NCBI GenBank assembly: GCA_016779015.1
Contig: JADHOK010000087.1
Location: 1 to 5,670, forward strand
Source of the DNA: PS1 clade bacterium
GTDB taxonomy: Bacteria > Pseudomonadota > Alphaproteobacteria > RS24
DNA: 5,670 bases
Reading direction: 5' to 3'
Shown here: positions 1 through 5,422 of the stretch, piece by piece
How the letters are laid out: every line of letters begins with the position of its first letter
Numbering within the stretch: position 1 is the first letter of the stretch
Translations under genes and position numbers: made by a program
The notes under the pieces: model-generated
Told to the model about the DNA's origin: nothing
Seen by the model: the letters and a program-made list of their open reading frames with translations, nothing else
Database searches by the model: none

Positions 1-239
1 CGGCGCAATATACCCGCGACGATATTGACGACGCGGTGACGCGCGAATTTTGCGGTCAATGCGGCTCGCCCATGGTCAGTCGCGTGCCGGCCACACCGGG
101 TGTGATTTATGTGAAAGTCGGCTCGCTCGATGATCCGGCAGAGTTCGGCAAACCCGATGTCGCCATCCACACTGATGACAAATTTGATTTTCACGCTATT
201 GCCGATGGCGTTGCCCAATTCGGCAAACTGCCCGGCTAA
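1..239 (+). CDS. GFA-domain protein, C-terminal part (5' end outside window)
   Basis: The reading frame is open from base 3 to a TAA at 237-239, giving the last 78 residues. They carry the C-terminal half of the GFA fold (glutathione-dependent formaldehyde-activating enzyme/CENP-V family): a V-T-R-x-F-C-x-x-C-G-S-P block with the second zinc-binding CxxC pair, then the conserved G-S-L-D-D-P turn, then an I-H-x-x-x-K segment near the end. Family members are about 120-190 residues long, so roughly the first half lies off the left edge, with the first zinc cysteines. Most are small cytoplasmic zinc proteins of unknown substrate. The formaldehyde-glutathione activity was described for Gfa of Paracoccus, and this sequence does not prove it here. 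The gene converges on the amt operon. Family assignment is firm; the specific reaction is not. Confidence 0.88.
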   Translation, partial: AQYTRDDIDDAVTREFCGQCGSPMVSRVPATPGVIYVKVGSLDDPAEFGKPDVAIHTDDKFDFHAIADGVAQFGKLPG

Positions 240-241
240 AT

Positions 242-274
242 AAAAAACCCCCGGCAGATTGCTCTGCCGGGGGT
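242..274 (-). terminator. Rho-independent terminator of the torF-like/glnK/amt operon
   Basis: A perfect 11-bp stem, 248-258 paired with 263-273, has a 4-base loop (259-262); an A-T pair at 247/274 extends it to 12 bp. On the minus strand the stem is followed by six T (complement of 242-247). It lies 18 bases beyond the amt stop. No T tract follows on the plus strand, so it should act mainly on the minus-strand operon and much less on the incoming GFA transcript. Confidence 0.93.
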
Positions 275-292
275 CACGCTCACTAGGGGATA

Positions 293-1603
293 TCAAGTGC
301 GCGAGAACTCGGGATATGCTTCAATGCCCAGCTCGCTCTTATCGAGACCAAGCATTTCGTCTTCGTCTTCGATGCGAATACCCATCACCGCTTTCAGTAC
401 CGACCACAAAATGCCACTGGCAACCATGGTGAAGATACCGACTGAGATAACGCCAATGAACTGCACGCTATAGGTGGCGTCGCCATTGGTCAGCGGCACA
501 ATCATCGTGCCCCAGATACCGCAGACAAGGTGCGCCGGAATAGCACCGACCACATCGTCGACTTTTATCTTGTCGAGCAGCGGCACGGCCAGCACCACCA
601 GCACACCACCAACAGCGCCGATAAAGGCAGCCGCCGGAATGGACGGGGTGAGCGGCTCAGCAGTGATTGATACCAGACCACCGATCGCACCGTTCAAGGC
701 CATGGTCAGGTCGATCTTGCCATACAGCAAGTTCGAGGCGACCATTGCAGCGACAACACCGGCCGCAGCGGCCATATTGGTGTTGATGAAGATGTTGGAG
801 ATGGCTGCCGCATCGGCACCGGAACCCAAAGCCAGTTGCGAACCGCCATTAAAGCCGAACCATCCGAGCCACAGAATGAACGTGCCCAAAGTAGCCAGCG
901 GCATGGACGAACCGGGGATCGGATTGACCTCGCCATTGGGGCCATATTTGCCTGCCCGCGCACCAAGAATGATGGCACCGGCCAGAGCCGCCCAACCACC
1001 GGTTGAGTGCACCAGCGTCGAACCGGCAAAGTCAGAAAAGCCCATTGCGTCGAGCCAGCCTGTGCCCCATTCCCAGCTACCGACGATCGGGTAGATGAAG
1101 CCGGTCAGGAACAGGGTGAAGATGAGGAACGGCCACAGCTTCATGCGCTCGGCGATAGTGCCCGAGACGATGGAAGCGGTGGTGGCGCAGAACACCATTT
1201 GGAAGTACCAGTCAGAGCCGGCTGCATAGCCGCCGGAGAAATCCGGTTCTTCGCCGGCAATGGCGCTGTCATCGGCCGACCACATAGAGAACAGCTCGCC
1301 AATATAGCCGCCTTCCTCAATGCCATACATCAGATTATACCCAACCAGCCAATACATAAGACCGGCAATCGAGAACAAAGAGATGTTTTTCAGGCAAATG
1401 GTTGCCACACTTTTCGACCGTACCATGCCGCTTTCGAGCATGGTGAAGCCGGCGGCCATAAACATGACCAGAAAACCGCAGACCAGAAACAGGAATGTGT
1501 TGAACACATAAGCTGTCTCGGGGCTGACTTCAGCCAGGGCCGGGCCGGCTGCCAAAGACAAAGCCGAACCCAGACCCAAAATTTTGAGAGTATTTTTCAA
1601 CAT
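293..1603 (-). CDS. amt: Ammonium channel/transporter Amt (AmtB family)
   Basis: This 436-residue inner-membrane ammonium channel conducts NH4+/NH3 into the cytoplasm. Residues 1-24 look like a cleavable signal peptide (G-P-A-L-A before E25), followed by about 11 hydrophobic segments. The hallmark residues are present when aligned by eye to E. coli AmtB: the periplasmic gate pair F138 (in F-Q-M-V-F) and F251 (in G-W-F-G-F-N), D191 before the first pore histidine, and the twin pore histidines H199 (V-H-S-T-G-G) and H358 (P-A-H-L-V-C-G). The cytoplasmic tail keeps the conserved G-L-D and E-L-G-I-x-A-Y-P-E-F elements used in PII coupling. The ATG at 1601-1603 follows an AAAGGAA ribosome site about 7 bases away. 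It lies 12 bases after the glnK stop, the standard glnK-amt arrangement, so GlnK should bind and block this channel when nitrogen is plentiful. Expression probably comes from the sigma-54 promoter at 2697-2712. Confidence 0.97.
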   Translation of the reverse strand: MLKNTLKILGLGSALSLAAGPALAEVSPETAYVFNTFLFLVCGFLVMFMAAGFTMLESGMVRSKSVATICLKNISLFSIAGLMYWLVGYNLMYGIEEGGYIGELFSMWSADDSAIAGEEPDFSGGYAAGSDWYFQMVFCATTASIVSGTIAERMKLWPFLIFTLFLTGFIYPIVGSWEWGTGWLDAMGFSDFAGSTLVHSTGGWAALAGAIILGARAGKYGPNGEVNPIPGSSMPLATLGTFILWLGWFGFNGGSQLALGSGADAAAISNIFINTNMAAAAGVVAAMVASNLLYGKIDLTMALNGAIGGLVSITAEPLTPSIPAAAFIGAVGGVLVVLAVPLLDKIKVDDVVGAIPAHLVCGIWGTMIVPLTNGDATYSVQFIGVISVGIFTMVASGILWSVLKAVMGIRIEDEDEMLGLDKSELGIEAYPEFSRT

Positions 1604-1615
1604 TGGTGGATTCCT

Positions 1616-1954
1616 TTACAGAGCAGCCGAGCCGTTTTCACCGGTCCGAATACGGATGGCTTCATCGACATTGACTACGAAGATTTTGCCGTCACCGATT
1701 TTGTCGGTGTTGGCAGCTTCCCGAATGGCGGTACATGCCGCCTCTAATTGGCCGTCATCGACAACAATTTCGAGCCGCATTTTGGGCAGGAAATTGATCT
1801 CATATTCAGCACCACGATAGATTTCGGTTTGGCCTTTTTGACGACCGAAACCTTTGGCTTCGGTCGCCGTCATGCCTTCAATACCGGTTGCGGTTAACGC
1901 CTCGCGAACGGCATCCAGTTTGAAGGGCTTGATTATGGCAAGGATAAGTTTCAT
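1616..1954 (-). CDS. glnK: PII signal-transduction protein, GlnK type
   Basis: This is a 112-residue PII protein, exactly the usual family length. As a trimer it senses 2-oxoglutarate and ATP/ADP and, in the GlnK branch, plugs Amt. The N-terminus M-K-L-I-x-A-I-I-K-P is canonical. The T-loop (about residues 37-55) has the uridylylation tyrosine at position 51 (G-A-E-Y-E), with another tyrosine at 46. The B-loop is T83-D-K-I-G-D-G-K90, followed by the C-terminal R-I-R-T-G-E motif at 101-106. Position 84 is Asp where many PII proteins have Gly. The start chosen is the ATG at 1952-1954, because a longer reading from 2020 would add 22 non-family residues and run into the upstream gene. A modest TAAGG ribosome site lies 8 bases upstream. 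It is the middle gene of the operon, 25 bases after the barrel gene and 12 before amt. GlnK rather than GlnB is inferred from the amt linkage. Confidence 0.96.
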   Translation of the reverse strand: MKLILAIIKPFKLDAVREALTATGIEGMTATEAKGFGRQKGQTEIYRGAEYEINFLPKMRLEIVVDDGQLEAACTAIREAANTDKIGDGKIFVVNVDEAIRIRTGENGSAAL

Positions 1955-1979
1955 GGGAGGAACCTTATGATAATCAAGC

Positions 1980-2660
1980 TTAGAAGCTTGTGCCCCAGCT
2001 AATGACGAATCTGTCTTCATCGTCTTGGCCGGTCAGGTCATCGGTCGTGATGTACGCGATGGTGAAATCATCCTTGGATAAGGAAACCGACATATCGGTC
2101 GATTCTTCCGTACCCAGCAGATCTTCAGCGTCATAAACACCGTAGTGAACGCCTACGCCATACCCGCCAACTTCAGTTTCATAATCGACTGAGATGTAGG
2201 TGGCATCACCCGCGTCCGTAGACTCTCCAGCGGCATTGTCGAAATCTGCGTCCAGCAGATAGTAGAAAGACGCCGAGAGGCCCATCGCACCAACAGTGAT
2301 ATAGACTTCGTCAAAATCAGTATCGTCTTCATCATAAGTGTAGAGAATGTACCCTACATCATAATTCAGACCACCGGCTTCGCCTGAGTACGAGATGTAA
2401 TAGTCTTGCTCCTGAGTTGCATCGCCACCGAAGTCCACATCAGCAATCCAAGTGCCTGCTGCAAAACCATTGCCGAAATCGACATCCAAGCCGCCCGACA
2501 CACTACTTGTACCGGCTGACTGCGTCATACCCCGCCAAATGTAATCGTTCGTCACGCCTATATTAGCGGAAAGTTCAGCGGCCGATGCGATACCGGTCAA
2601 CGCTGTTCCCGAAACCAGCAGAGCTGCCAGAGTGCGGGTGGTTTTAGTAAAATTAGTCAT
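1980..2660 (-). CDS. TorF-like putative porin (TIGR02001/Gcw_chp family outer-membrane protein)
   Basis: This 226-residue exported protein has a signal peptide at residues 1-27 (basic start, hydrophobic core, A-S-A before A28). The mature chain opens with the family signature: E-L-S-A-N-I-G-V-T-N-D-Y-I-W-R-G-M-T-Q at 29-47, then S-G-G-L-D. The rest is alternating polar/aromatic strands with acidic, glycine-rich turns (for example 109-118 and 207-216), and it ends in Phe like most outer-membrane barrels. No lipobox is present. The family (PF09694 by recollection, often called TorF family putative porin) is predicted to form a small outer-membrane barrel; its substrate is unknown. The ATG at 2658-2660 is fixed by a perfect AAAGGAG site at 6-base spacing and by the signal peptide. 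A longer reading to 2780 would cross the promoter. It is the first gene of the operon, ahead of glnK and amt, so a role in nitrogen uptake across the outer membrane is a reasonable inference. Confidence 0.9.
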   Translation of the reverse strand: MTNFTKTTRTLAALLVSGTALTGIASAAELSANIGVTNDYIWRGMTQSAGTSSVSGGLDVDFGNGFAAGTWIADVDFGGDATQEQDYYISYSGEAGGLNYDVGYILYTYDEDDTDFDEVYITVGAMGLSASFYYLLDADFDNAAGESTDAGDATYISVDYETEVGGYGVGVHYGVYDAEDLLGTEESTDMSVSLSKDDFTIAYITTDDLTGQDDEDRFVISWGTSF

Positions 2661-2666
2661 AATATT

Positions 2667-2673
2667 CTCCTTT
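2667..2673 (-). promoter_or_regulatory. Ribosome binding site that sets the torF-like start
   Basis: The minus strand reads AAAGGAG here, six bases before the ATG at 2660. It is the strongest Shine-Dalgarno match in the operon. It lies inside the short predicted leader of the sigma-54 transcript, which fits initiation at 2660 and not at the upstream in-frame ATG at 2780. Confidence 0.85.
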
Positions 2674-2696
2674 AAGACTTTCGCCCATTTACTGTA

Positions 2697-2712
2697 TGCA
2701 AGATTCGTGCCA
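2697..2712 (-). promoter_or_regulatory. Sigma-54 (RpoN) -24/-12 promoter of the torF-like/glnK/amt operon
   Basis: The minus strand reads TGGCACGAATCTTGCA from 2712 to 2697, matching every fixed base of the consensus TGGCACG-N4-TTGCW. The GG (-24) to GC (-12) spacing is the required one. Transcription would begin near 2686, giving a leader of about 26 bases that contains the AAAGGAG site. Genes for PII and Amt are classic RpoN/NtrC targets, so sequence and context agree. Sigma-54 promoters need an enhancer-binding activator; candidate sites are at 2786-2840. Confidence 0.92.
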
Positions 2713-2746
2713 GTGCAAAAAAATTGTAACAAAACCGAAATCCAAC

Positions 2747-2773
2747 AAAAAAGGCGCCCAGAGGCACCTTTTT
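2747..2773 (-). terminator. Intrinsic terminator of the DUF962 gene
   Basis: The 11-base arms 2748-2758 and 2763-2773 pair around the loop 2759-2762. In minus-strand RNA the only irregular pair is a G-U wobble, and the stem is followed by six U (complement of 2747-2752). On the plus strand the same position is a C-A mismatch, so it is better suited to the minus direction. It lies about 90 bases beyond the DUF962 stop and just upstream of the sigma-54 promoter, which it would protect from read-through. Confidence 0.82.
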
Positions 2774-2785
2774 CATCCAATTTAA

Positions 2786-2802
2786 TGCATACTATTTAGG
2801 CA
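2786..2802. promoter_or_regulatory. Candidate NtrC enhancer site, proximal
   Basis: This is a 17-bp imperfect dyad with TGC and GCA ends; the minus strand reads TGCCTAAATAGTATGCA. It matches 10 of 17 bases of an enteric-type NtrC site (TGCACCAAAATGGTGCA), including both outer arms. Its centre is about 108 bases upstream of the predicted start at 2686, a usual distance for NtrC enhancers. The match alone is weak; position, promoter type and a second copy give it weight. Confidence 0.5.
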
Positions 2803-2823
2803 TTTGAGTAATTTTTCTTTAAT

Positions 2824-2840
2824 TGCTCAATTTTTAGGCA
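2824..2840. promoter_or_regulatory. Candidate NtrC enhancer site, distal
   Basis: A second 17-bp dyad reads TGCCTAAAAATTGAGCA on the minus strand. It matches 12 of 17 bases of the enteric NtrC site and shares the block TTTAGGCAT (plus strand 2833-2841) with the proximal site (2795-2803). It is centred near -146. The two sites are 38 bp apart, about 3.6 helical turns, which is not the whole-turn spacing seen in the best-studied NtrC pairs. Confidence 0.5.
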
Positions 2841-2861
2841 TAAACACGAGGCAAAAGAACG

Positions 2862-3212
2862 CTATTTTTGCGGTACACCCGCCGCCTCCAGCGCCGCGCC
2901 GATGCGTCCGGTGATAAACAGCAGATACATTTTGAAATCACCAACCAGCGACCACAGCGGATAAGTGAAAGTGGCGGGCTTGTTTTTCTCGATGAAAAAA
3001 TGCCCGACCCAAGCAAAGAAATAGCCGACAACCGGCAGTCCCCAAAGATAGACCAACTGCCCCGTCACCAGCGCATAGACGGCCAGCGCAATGACCAGCG
3101 TGGTGCCGATATAATGCAAAGCGCGACACAACGGGTGCGCGTGCTCGCGCAGATAATACGGGAAGAACGATTGAAAATCGGTCGGTGGGGCAGCTTCGTA
3201 TTTCGCATCCAT
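2862..3212 (-). CDS. DUF962 / Mpo1-like small membrane protein
   Basis: This 116-residue protein matches the short bacterial DUF962 (Mpo1-like) family throughout. It has F-F-P-Y-Y-L-x-E-H at 16-24, H-P-L-x-R-x-L-H-Y-I-G-T at 26-37 and the highly typical F-A-W-V-G-H-F-F-I-E-K-N-K-P-A-T-F at 66-82, followed by Y-P-L-W-S-L-x-G-D-F-K-M. Hydrophobic stretches at about 37-53, 55-73 and 95-103 suggest two or three membrane segments. Conserved His residues at 24, 26, 33 and 71 could be metal ligands. Yeast Mpo1 of this family is an iron-dependent dioxygenase in alpha-oxidation of 2-hydroxy fatty acids; the function of the short bacterial forms is not established. The ATG at 3210-3212 follows AGAGGAG (3221-3227) at 8-base spacing. 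The gene is divergent from an enoyl-CoA hydratase, which may hint at lipid metabolism but is only suggestive. Confidence 0.9.
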   Translation of the reverse strand: MDAKYEAAPPTDFQSFFPYYLREHAHPLCRALHYIGTTLVIALAVYALVTGQLVYLWGLPVVGYFFAWVGHFFIEKNKPATFTYPLWSLVGDFKMYLLFITGRIGAALEAAGVPQK

Positions 3213-3236
3213 CGGTCAAACTCCTCTAGTCAAACG

Positions 3237-3264
3237 AGTTTAAGCGATGCGGCACGAAAGGCAA
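3237..3264 (-). promoter_or_regulatory. Candidate sigma-70 promoter for the DUF962 gene
   Basis: On the minus strand a TTGCCT -35 (3264-3259) and a TAAACT -10 (3242-3237) are separated by 16 bases; each matches four of six consensus bases. The start would be near 3230, leaving a leader of about 18 bases that includes the AGAGGAG ribosome site. This is a moderate match only. Confidence 0.35.
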
Positions 3265-3273
3265 GATGCGCGA

Positions 3274-3302
3274 TTGACAGCCTCGAAGCCAAACTGTTCA
3301 AT
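3274..3302 (+). promoter_or_regulatory. Candidate sigma-70 promoter for the enoyl-CoA hydratase gene
   Basis: A perfect TTGACA -35 (3274-3279) is followed after exactly 17 bases by TTCAAT (3297-3302), four of six for a -10. The start would be near 3309, with a leader of about 50 bases before the ATG at 3361. Its -35 lies 9 bases from that of the divergent DUF962 promoter. Confidence 0.5.
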
Positions 3303-3360
3303 ACGCCCCATATTCAATCGCGCCCGCACTGGAGACGGGCAAAACCAATGGGAGACAGCC

Positions 3361-4131
3361 ATGAGCGAGACACAAGAAGTATTGGTCGATATCGAAGAAG
3401 GTGTGATGACCATCACCATGAACCGGCCGGAAGCCAAAAACGCCATGAACAAATCCATGGCTGAAGGCATTTCAGCAGCCATTGACGAGTTTGAAGGCAG
3501 CGCCGATATCCGCGTCGCCGTGCTTGCCGGTAATGGCGGCACTTTCTGCTCGGGCATGGATCTGAAAGGTTTCCTCGCTGGCGAGACGCCGAGCGTACCG
3601 GGTCGTGGCTTTGGTGGCATCAGCCATTACTCGCCGGCCAAGCCGCTGATTGCCGCGACCGAGGGCTATGCGCTGGCCGGTGGTTTCGAGCTGGTGCTGG
3701 CCTGCGATATGGTTGTCGCCGCGCGCACCACCAAATTCGGCCTGCCGGAAGTGAAGCGCTCTTTGGTTGCCGGTGCCGGCGGTGTGTTCCGCCTGCCGCA
3801 ACAAATCCCCGAGCGCATCGCCATGGAAATGGTGATGACGGGCGACCATTACACGGCCGAGCGCATGTATGAGGTCGGCCTCGTCAATGCGCTGACCGAT
3901 GAAGGCAAAGCGCTGGATGGTGCCAAAGAGCTGGCAGCGCGTATCGCCATTAACGGCCCGCTGGCCACCGCCGCGTCGAAGAAAATCATGAAAGAGTATA
4001 AAGGCTGGCCGCATGATGAGATTTGGGCACGCCAGCAAGAAATCATGAATCCGGTATTTTCCTCAGAGGATGCGCGCGAAGGGGCCACCGCTTTTGCCGA
4101 AAAGCGCGCCCCGGTTTGGAAAGGCAAATAA
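3361..4131 (+). CDS. Enoyl-CoA hydratase/isomerase (crotonase) family protein
   Basis: This is a 256-residue cytoplasmic crotonase-fold enzyme of normal family length. The first oxyanion-hole segment is A-G-N-G-G-T-F-C-S-G-M-D-L at 56-68 and the second A-L-A-G-G-F-E at 104-110. Two acidic residues, E110 and E130 (in G-L-P-E), are 20 residues apart, exactly the spacing of the catalytic glutamates E144/E164 in rat mitochondrial crotonase. Hydration of trans-2-enoyl-CoA is therefore chemically possible. The sequence alone does not fix the acyl chain, and an isomerase or a catabolic paralogue remains possible. The ATG at 3361 follows GGGAGA at 5-base spacing. The in-frame GTG/ATG-type extension up to 3247 would add 38 non-family residues and cover the candidate promoter. 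It stands alone: the downstream gene is convergent and no thiolase or acyl-CoA dehydrogenase gene is in view. Confidence 0.93.
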   Translation: MSETQEVLVDIEEGVMTITMNRPEAKNAMNKSMAEGISAAIDEFEGSADIRVAVLAGNGGTFCSGMDLKGFLAGETPSVPGRGFGGISHYSPAKPLIAATEGYALAGGFELVLACDMVVAARTTKFGLPEVKRSLVAGAGGVFRLPQQIPERIAMEMVMTGDHYTAERMYEVGLVNALTDEGKALDGAKELAARIAINGPLATAASKKIMKEYKGWPHDEIWARQQEIMNPVFSSEDAREGATAFAEKRAPVWKGK

Positions 4132-4190
4132 GCCGTTAAAGCTGGGCGCCTTTTGCCAAGCGAGTGCCAGTAAGCGCGACATTGAGGTCG

Positions 4191-4213
4191 CTCGGGCGGC
4201 TAAGCTGCCTGAG
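4191..4213 (+). other. Hairpin downstream of the enoyl-CoA hydratase gene
   Basis: Arms 4191-4200 and 4204-4213 pair over 10 bp around a 3-base loop, with two G-U wobbles in plus-strand RNA. No T tract follows, so it is not a standard intrinsic terminator. It may protect the 3' end or assist termination of the hydratase message. Confidence 0.35.
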
Positions 4214-4244
4214 ATACCGGCTTCATTGACCCTTATTGTCGAAT

Positions 4245-4273
4245 GATTATTGGCAAAACGATTATTGGCAAAA
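4245..4273. repeat. Tandem 15-bp direct repeat (two copies)
   Basis: GATTATTGGCAAAA occurs at 4245-4258 and again at 4260-4273, a period of 15 bp with identical 14-base cores. It lies in the gap between convergent genes (4132-4372), and no gene is supported there. It is most likely a small local duplication; only two copies are present. Confidence 0.85.
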
Positions 4274-4307
4274 GCGCCGCCTGCTTGCACCTCTTGGCAG
4301 TCACCTT

Positions 4308-4329
4308 AAGCGACAAAATGGTGTCGCTT
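4308..4329. terminator. Possible bidirectional terminator hairpin between convergent genes
   Basis: The perfect 8-bp inverted repeat AAGCGACA / TGTCGCTT (4308-4315 with 4322-4329) encloses a 6-base loop. It sits 43 bases past the AEC permease stop and 176 past the hydratase stop. Neither side has a good T tract, so its terminator role is inferred mainly from position. Confidence 0.4.
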
Positions 4330-4372
4330 CTGGCCGCACTCCTTTTCGAGCGGCTCAATTTCGGCTATCGCT

Positions 4373-5323
4373 TTAGGCTTGCAGCAACGGGCTGAAGAAC
4401 GTCAGCCAGCCCGAGATGGTAAGCGCCGACAGCACGCACGAAACCATAATCGCGCCCGCGGCATCGGCCTCGCCGGTTTGATATTGCGCCGCAAAGACGG
4501 CGGCAAATACCCCCGTCGGCATGGCCGAGAGAAGGGTTAGCGTGGCGACAAAAAGCGGCTCTAGCCCGAATATATATTGCGCTGTGGCGTAAACCGCGAG
4601 CGGCAGCAGCAGCAATTTGAATGTGCTGGTGACCAGCGCCGGCGCGAGGCTGTCGCCCAATGCGATAAAAGCCAGACGCCCGCCAACTGCGACCAGCGCC
4701 ACCGGTATCGCCGCAGCGCCGAGTATCTCCAGGAACAAATCGACCGGCGCGGCCAGCCCGAAGCCGGTGAAGTTCCACACAATACCGGCGGCCAACGCCA
4801 TCACCACAGCCTGCTCGCGCATGGCAAATACCAATTTGGACGGCAGGTCGCGCAGGCGCATATTCTCATCGGTCGCCGCTTCGAGACAGGTCAAGGCAGC
4901 GGCGAAAACCAGCAGTCCATGAAACGCCAGAACCAGAAACAGCGGCAGACCGGCGGCCGGCCCAAAAGCGGTGAGGATAATGGGAATGCCCAACATCACC
5001 GTATTGGAAAAACAGGCCGAAAACCCGAGCAGCACATATTCCGACGCTGCGCGACCGGGGAATATAAAGCGCGTGGTGGCAAAGCTGATGGCCATAATCG
5101 CCAACATGGGCCCGTAATAAGACAGCCAAAGGCCAATCGATAAGGTCTCGGGGAATTCGGTCAGCGCCACATTGCTAAACAGCAAAGCCGGTGCCGCCAA
5201 TGAAAAAACGAAACGATTAAGGGTGACAATGTTGTCTTCGCTGAAAACGCCGCGCCGCGCCACGCCATAGCCCAGCATAATCACCGCGATGACCGGCGTT
5301 ACGATAGATAGCGCGATTAACAT
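4373..5323 (-). CDS. AEC (auxin efflux carrier) family transporter
   Basis: This 316-residue inner-membrane permease has about ten hydrophobic helices in two halves joined by a polar stretch near 148-170, the usual AEC layout (Mem_trans family) and length. Family features include F-S-A-C-F-S-N-T-V-M-L-G-I-P-I at 101-115, with the broken-helix S-N-x-x-x-x-G-I-P motif. The second half has A-A-I-P-V-A-L-V-A-V-G at 204-214 and the S-A-M-P-T-G-V-F-A segment at 266-274. Bacterial relatives export or import small organic acids such as malate or malonate; the substrate here cannot be read. The ATG at 5321-5323 follows an AAGGGGGG run at 4-base spacing and begins right at the first helix. A reading extended to 5608 adds 95 residues that are antisense to the next gene and is rejected. 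It is convergent with the hydratase gene and divergent from the photolyase-type gene. Confidence 0.92.
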   Translation of the reverse strand: MLIALSIVTPVIAVIMLGYGVARRGVFSEDNIVTLNRFVFSLAAPALLFSNVALTEFPETLSIGLWLSYYGPMLAIMAISFATTRFIFPGRAASEYVLLGFSACFSNTVMLGIPIILTAFGPAAGLPLFLVLAFHGLLVFAAALTCLEAATDENMRLRDLPSKLVFAMREQAVVMALAAGIVWNFTGFGLAAPVDLFLEILGAAAIPVALVAVGGRLAFIALGDSLAPALVTSTFKLLLLPLAVYATAQYIFGLEPLFVATLTLLSAMPTGVFAAVFAAQYQTGEADAAGAIMVSCVLSALTISGWLTFFSPLLQA

Positions 5324-5345
5324 AAAGCCCCCCTTGGTGACAGTG

Positions 5346-5354
5346 CCTATAGCA
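5346..5354 (-). promoter_or_regulatory. Candidate extended -10 promoter for the AEC permease
   Basis: The minus strand reads TGCTATAGG, an extended -10 (TGn before TATAGG, four of six). The -35 region at 17-base spacing (TTCGCG) is poor. A start near 5339 would leave a leader of about 16 bases holding the ribosome site. This is a tentative call. Confidence 0.3.
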
Positions 5355-5422
5355 GAAATATGCCGCAGCGCGAAATTGGATGCGCAGCTGGACATTGCGC
5401 GCCGCCGCGCTAGCTCGTCACT

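Noticed and set aside
27..44. The 12-base string GCGGTGACGCGC occurs near both ends of the window (about 33-44 and 5629-5640)
   Set aside because: In each place it encodes A-V-T-R within a different conserved protein motif (GFA and photolyase). Shared codons explain it; no mobile-element edge or attachment site is seen.
474..1747. Long plus-strand open frames opposite amt and glnK
   Set aside because: They are mirror frames of well-identified genes, with no family motifs and no start signals.
1955..2020. Longer in-frame start for glnK, adding 22 residues and overlapping the barrel gene
   Set aside because: PII proteins begin M-K-L-I and are 112 residues long; the ATG at 1954 gives exactly that.
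2714..2728. Imperfect dyad TGCAA-N5-TTGTA beside the -24 element
   Set aside because: It is formed largely by an A-rich tract and is too close to the promoter for an enhancer; no known regulator site fits.
2661..2780. Longer in-frame start for the barrel gene, adding 40 residues
   Set aside because: The extension crosses the sigma-54 promoter and part of a terminator, and hides the signal peptide. The ATG at 2660 has a perfect ribosome site.
4063..4290. Minus-strand open frame with a repeated F-A-N-N motif
   Set aside because: The motif is only the translated 15-bp tandem repeat, the frame overlaps the hydratase gene, and there is no ribosome site or family resemblance.
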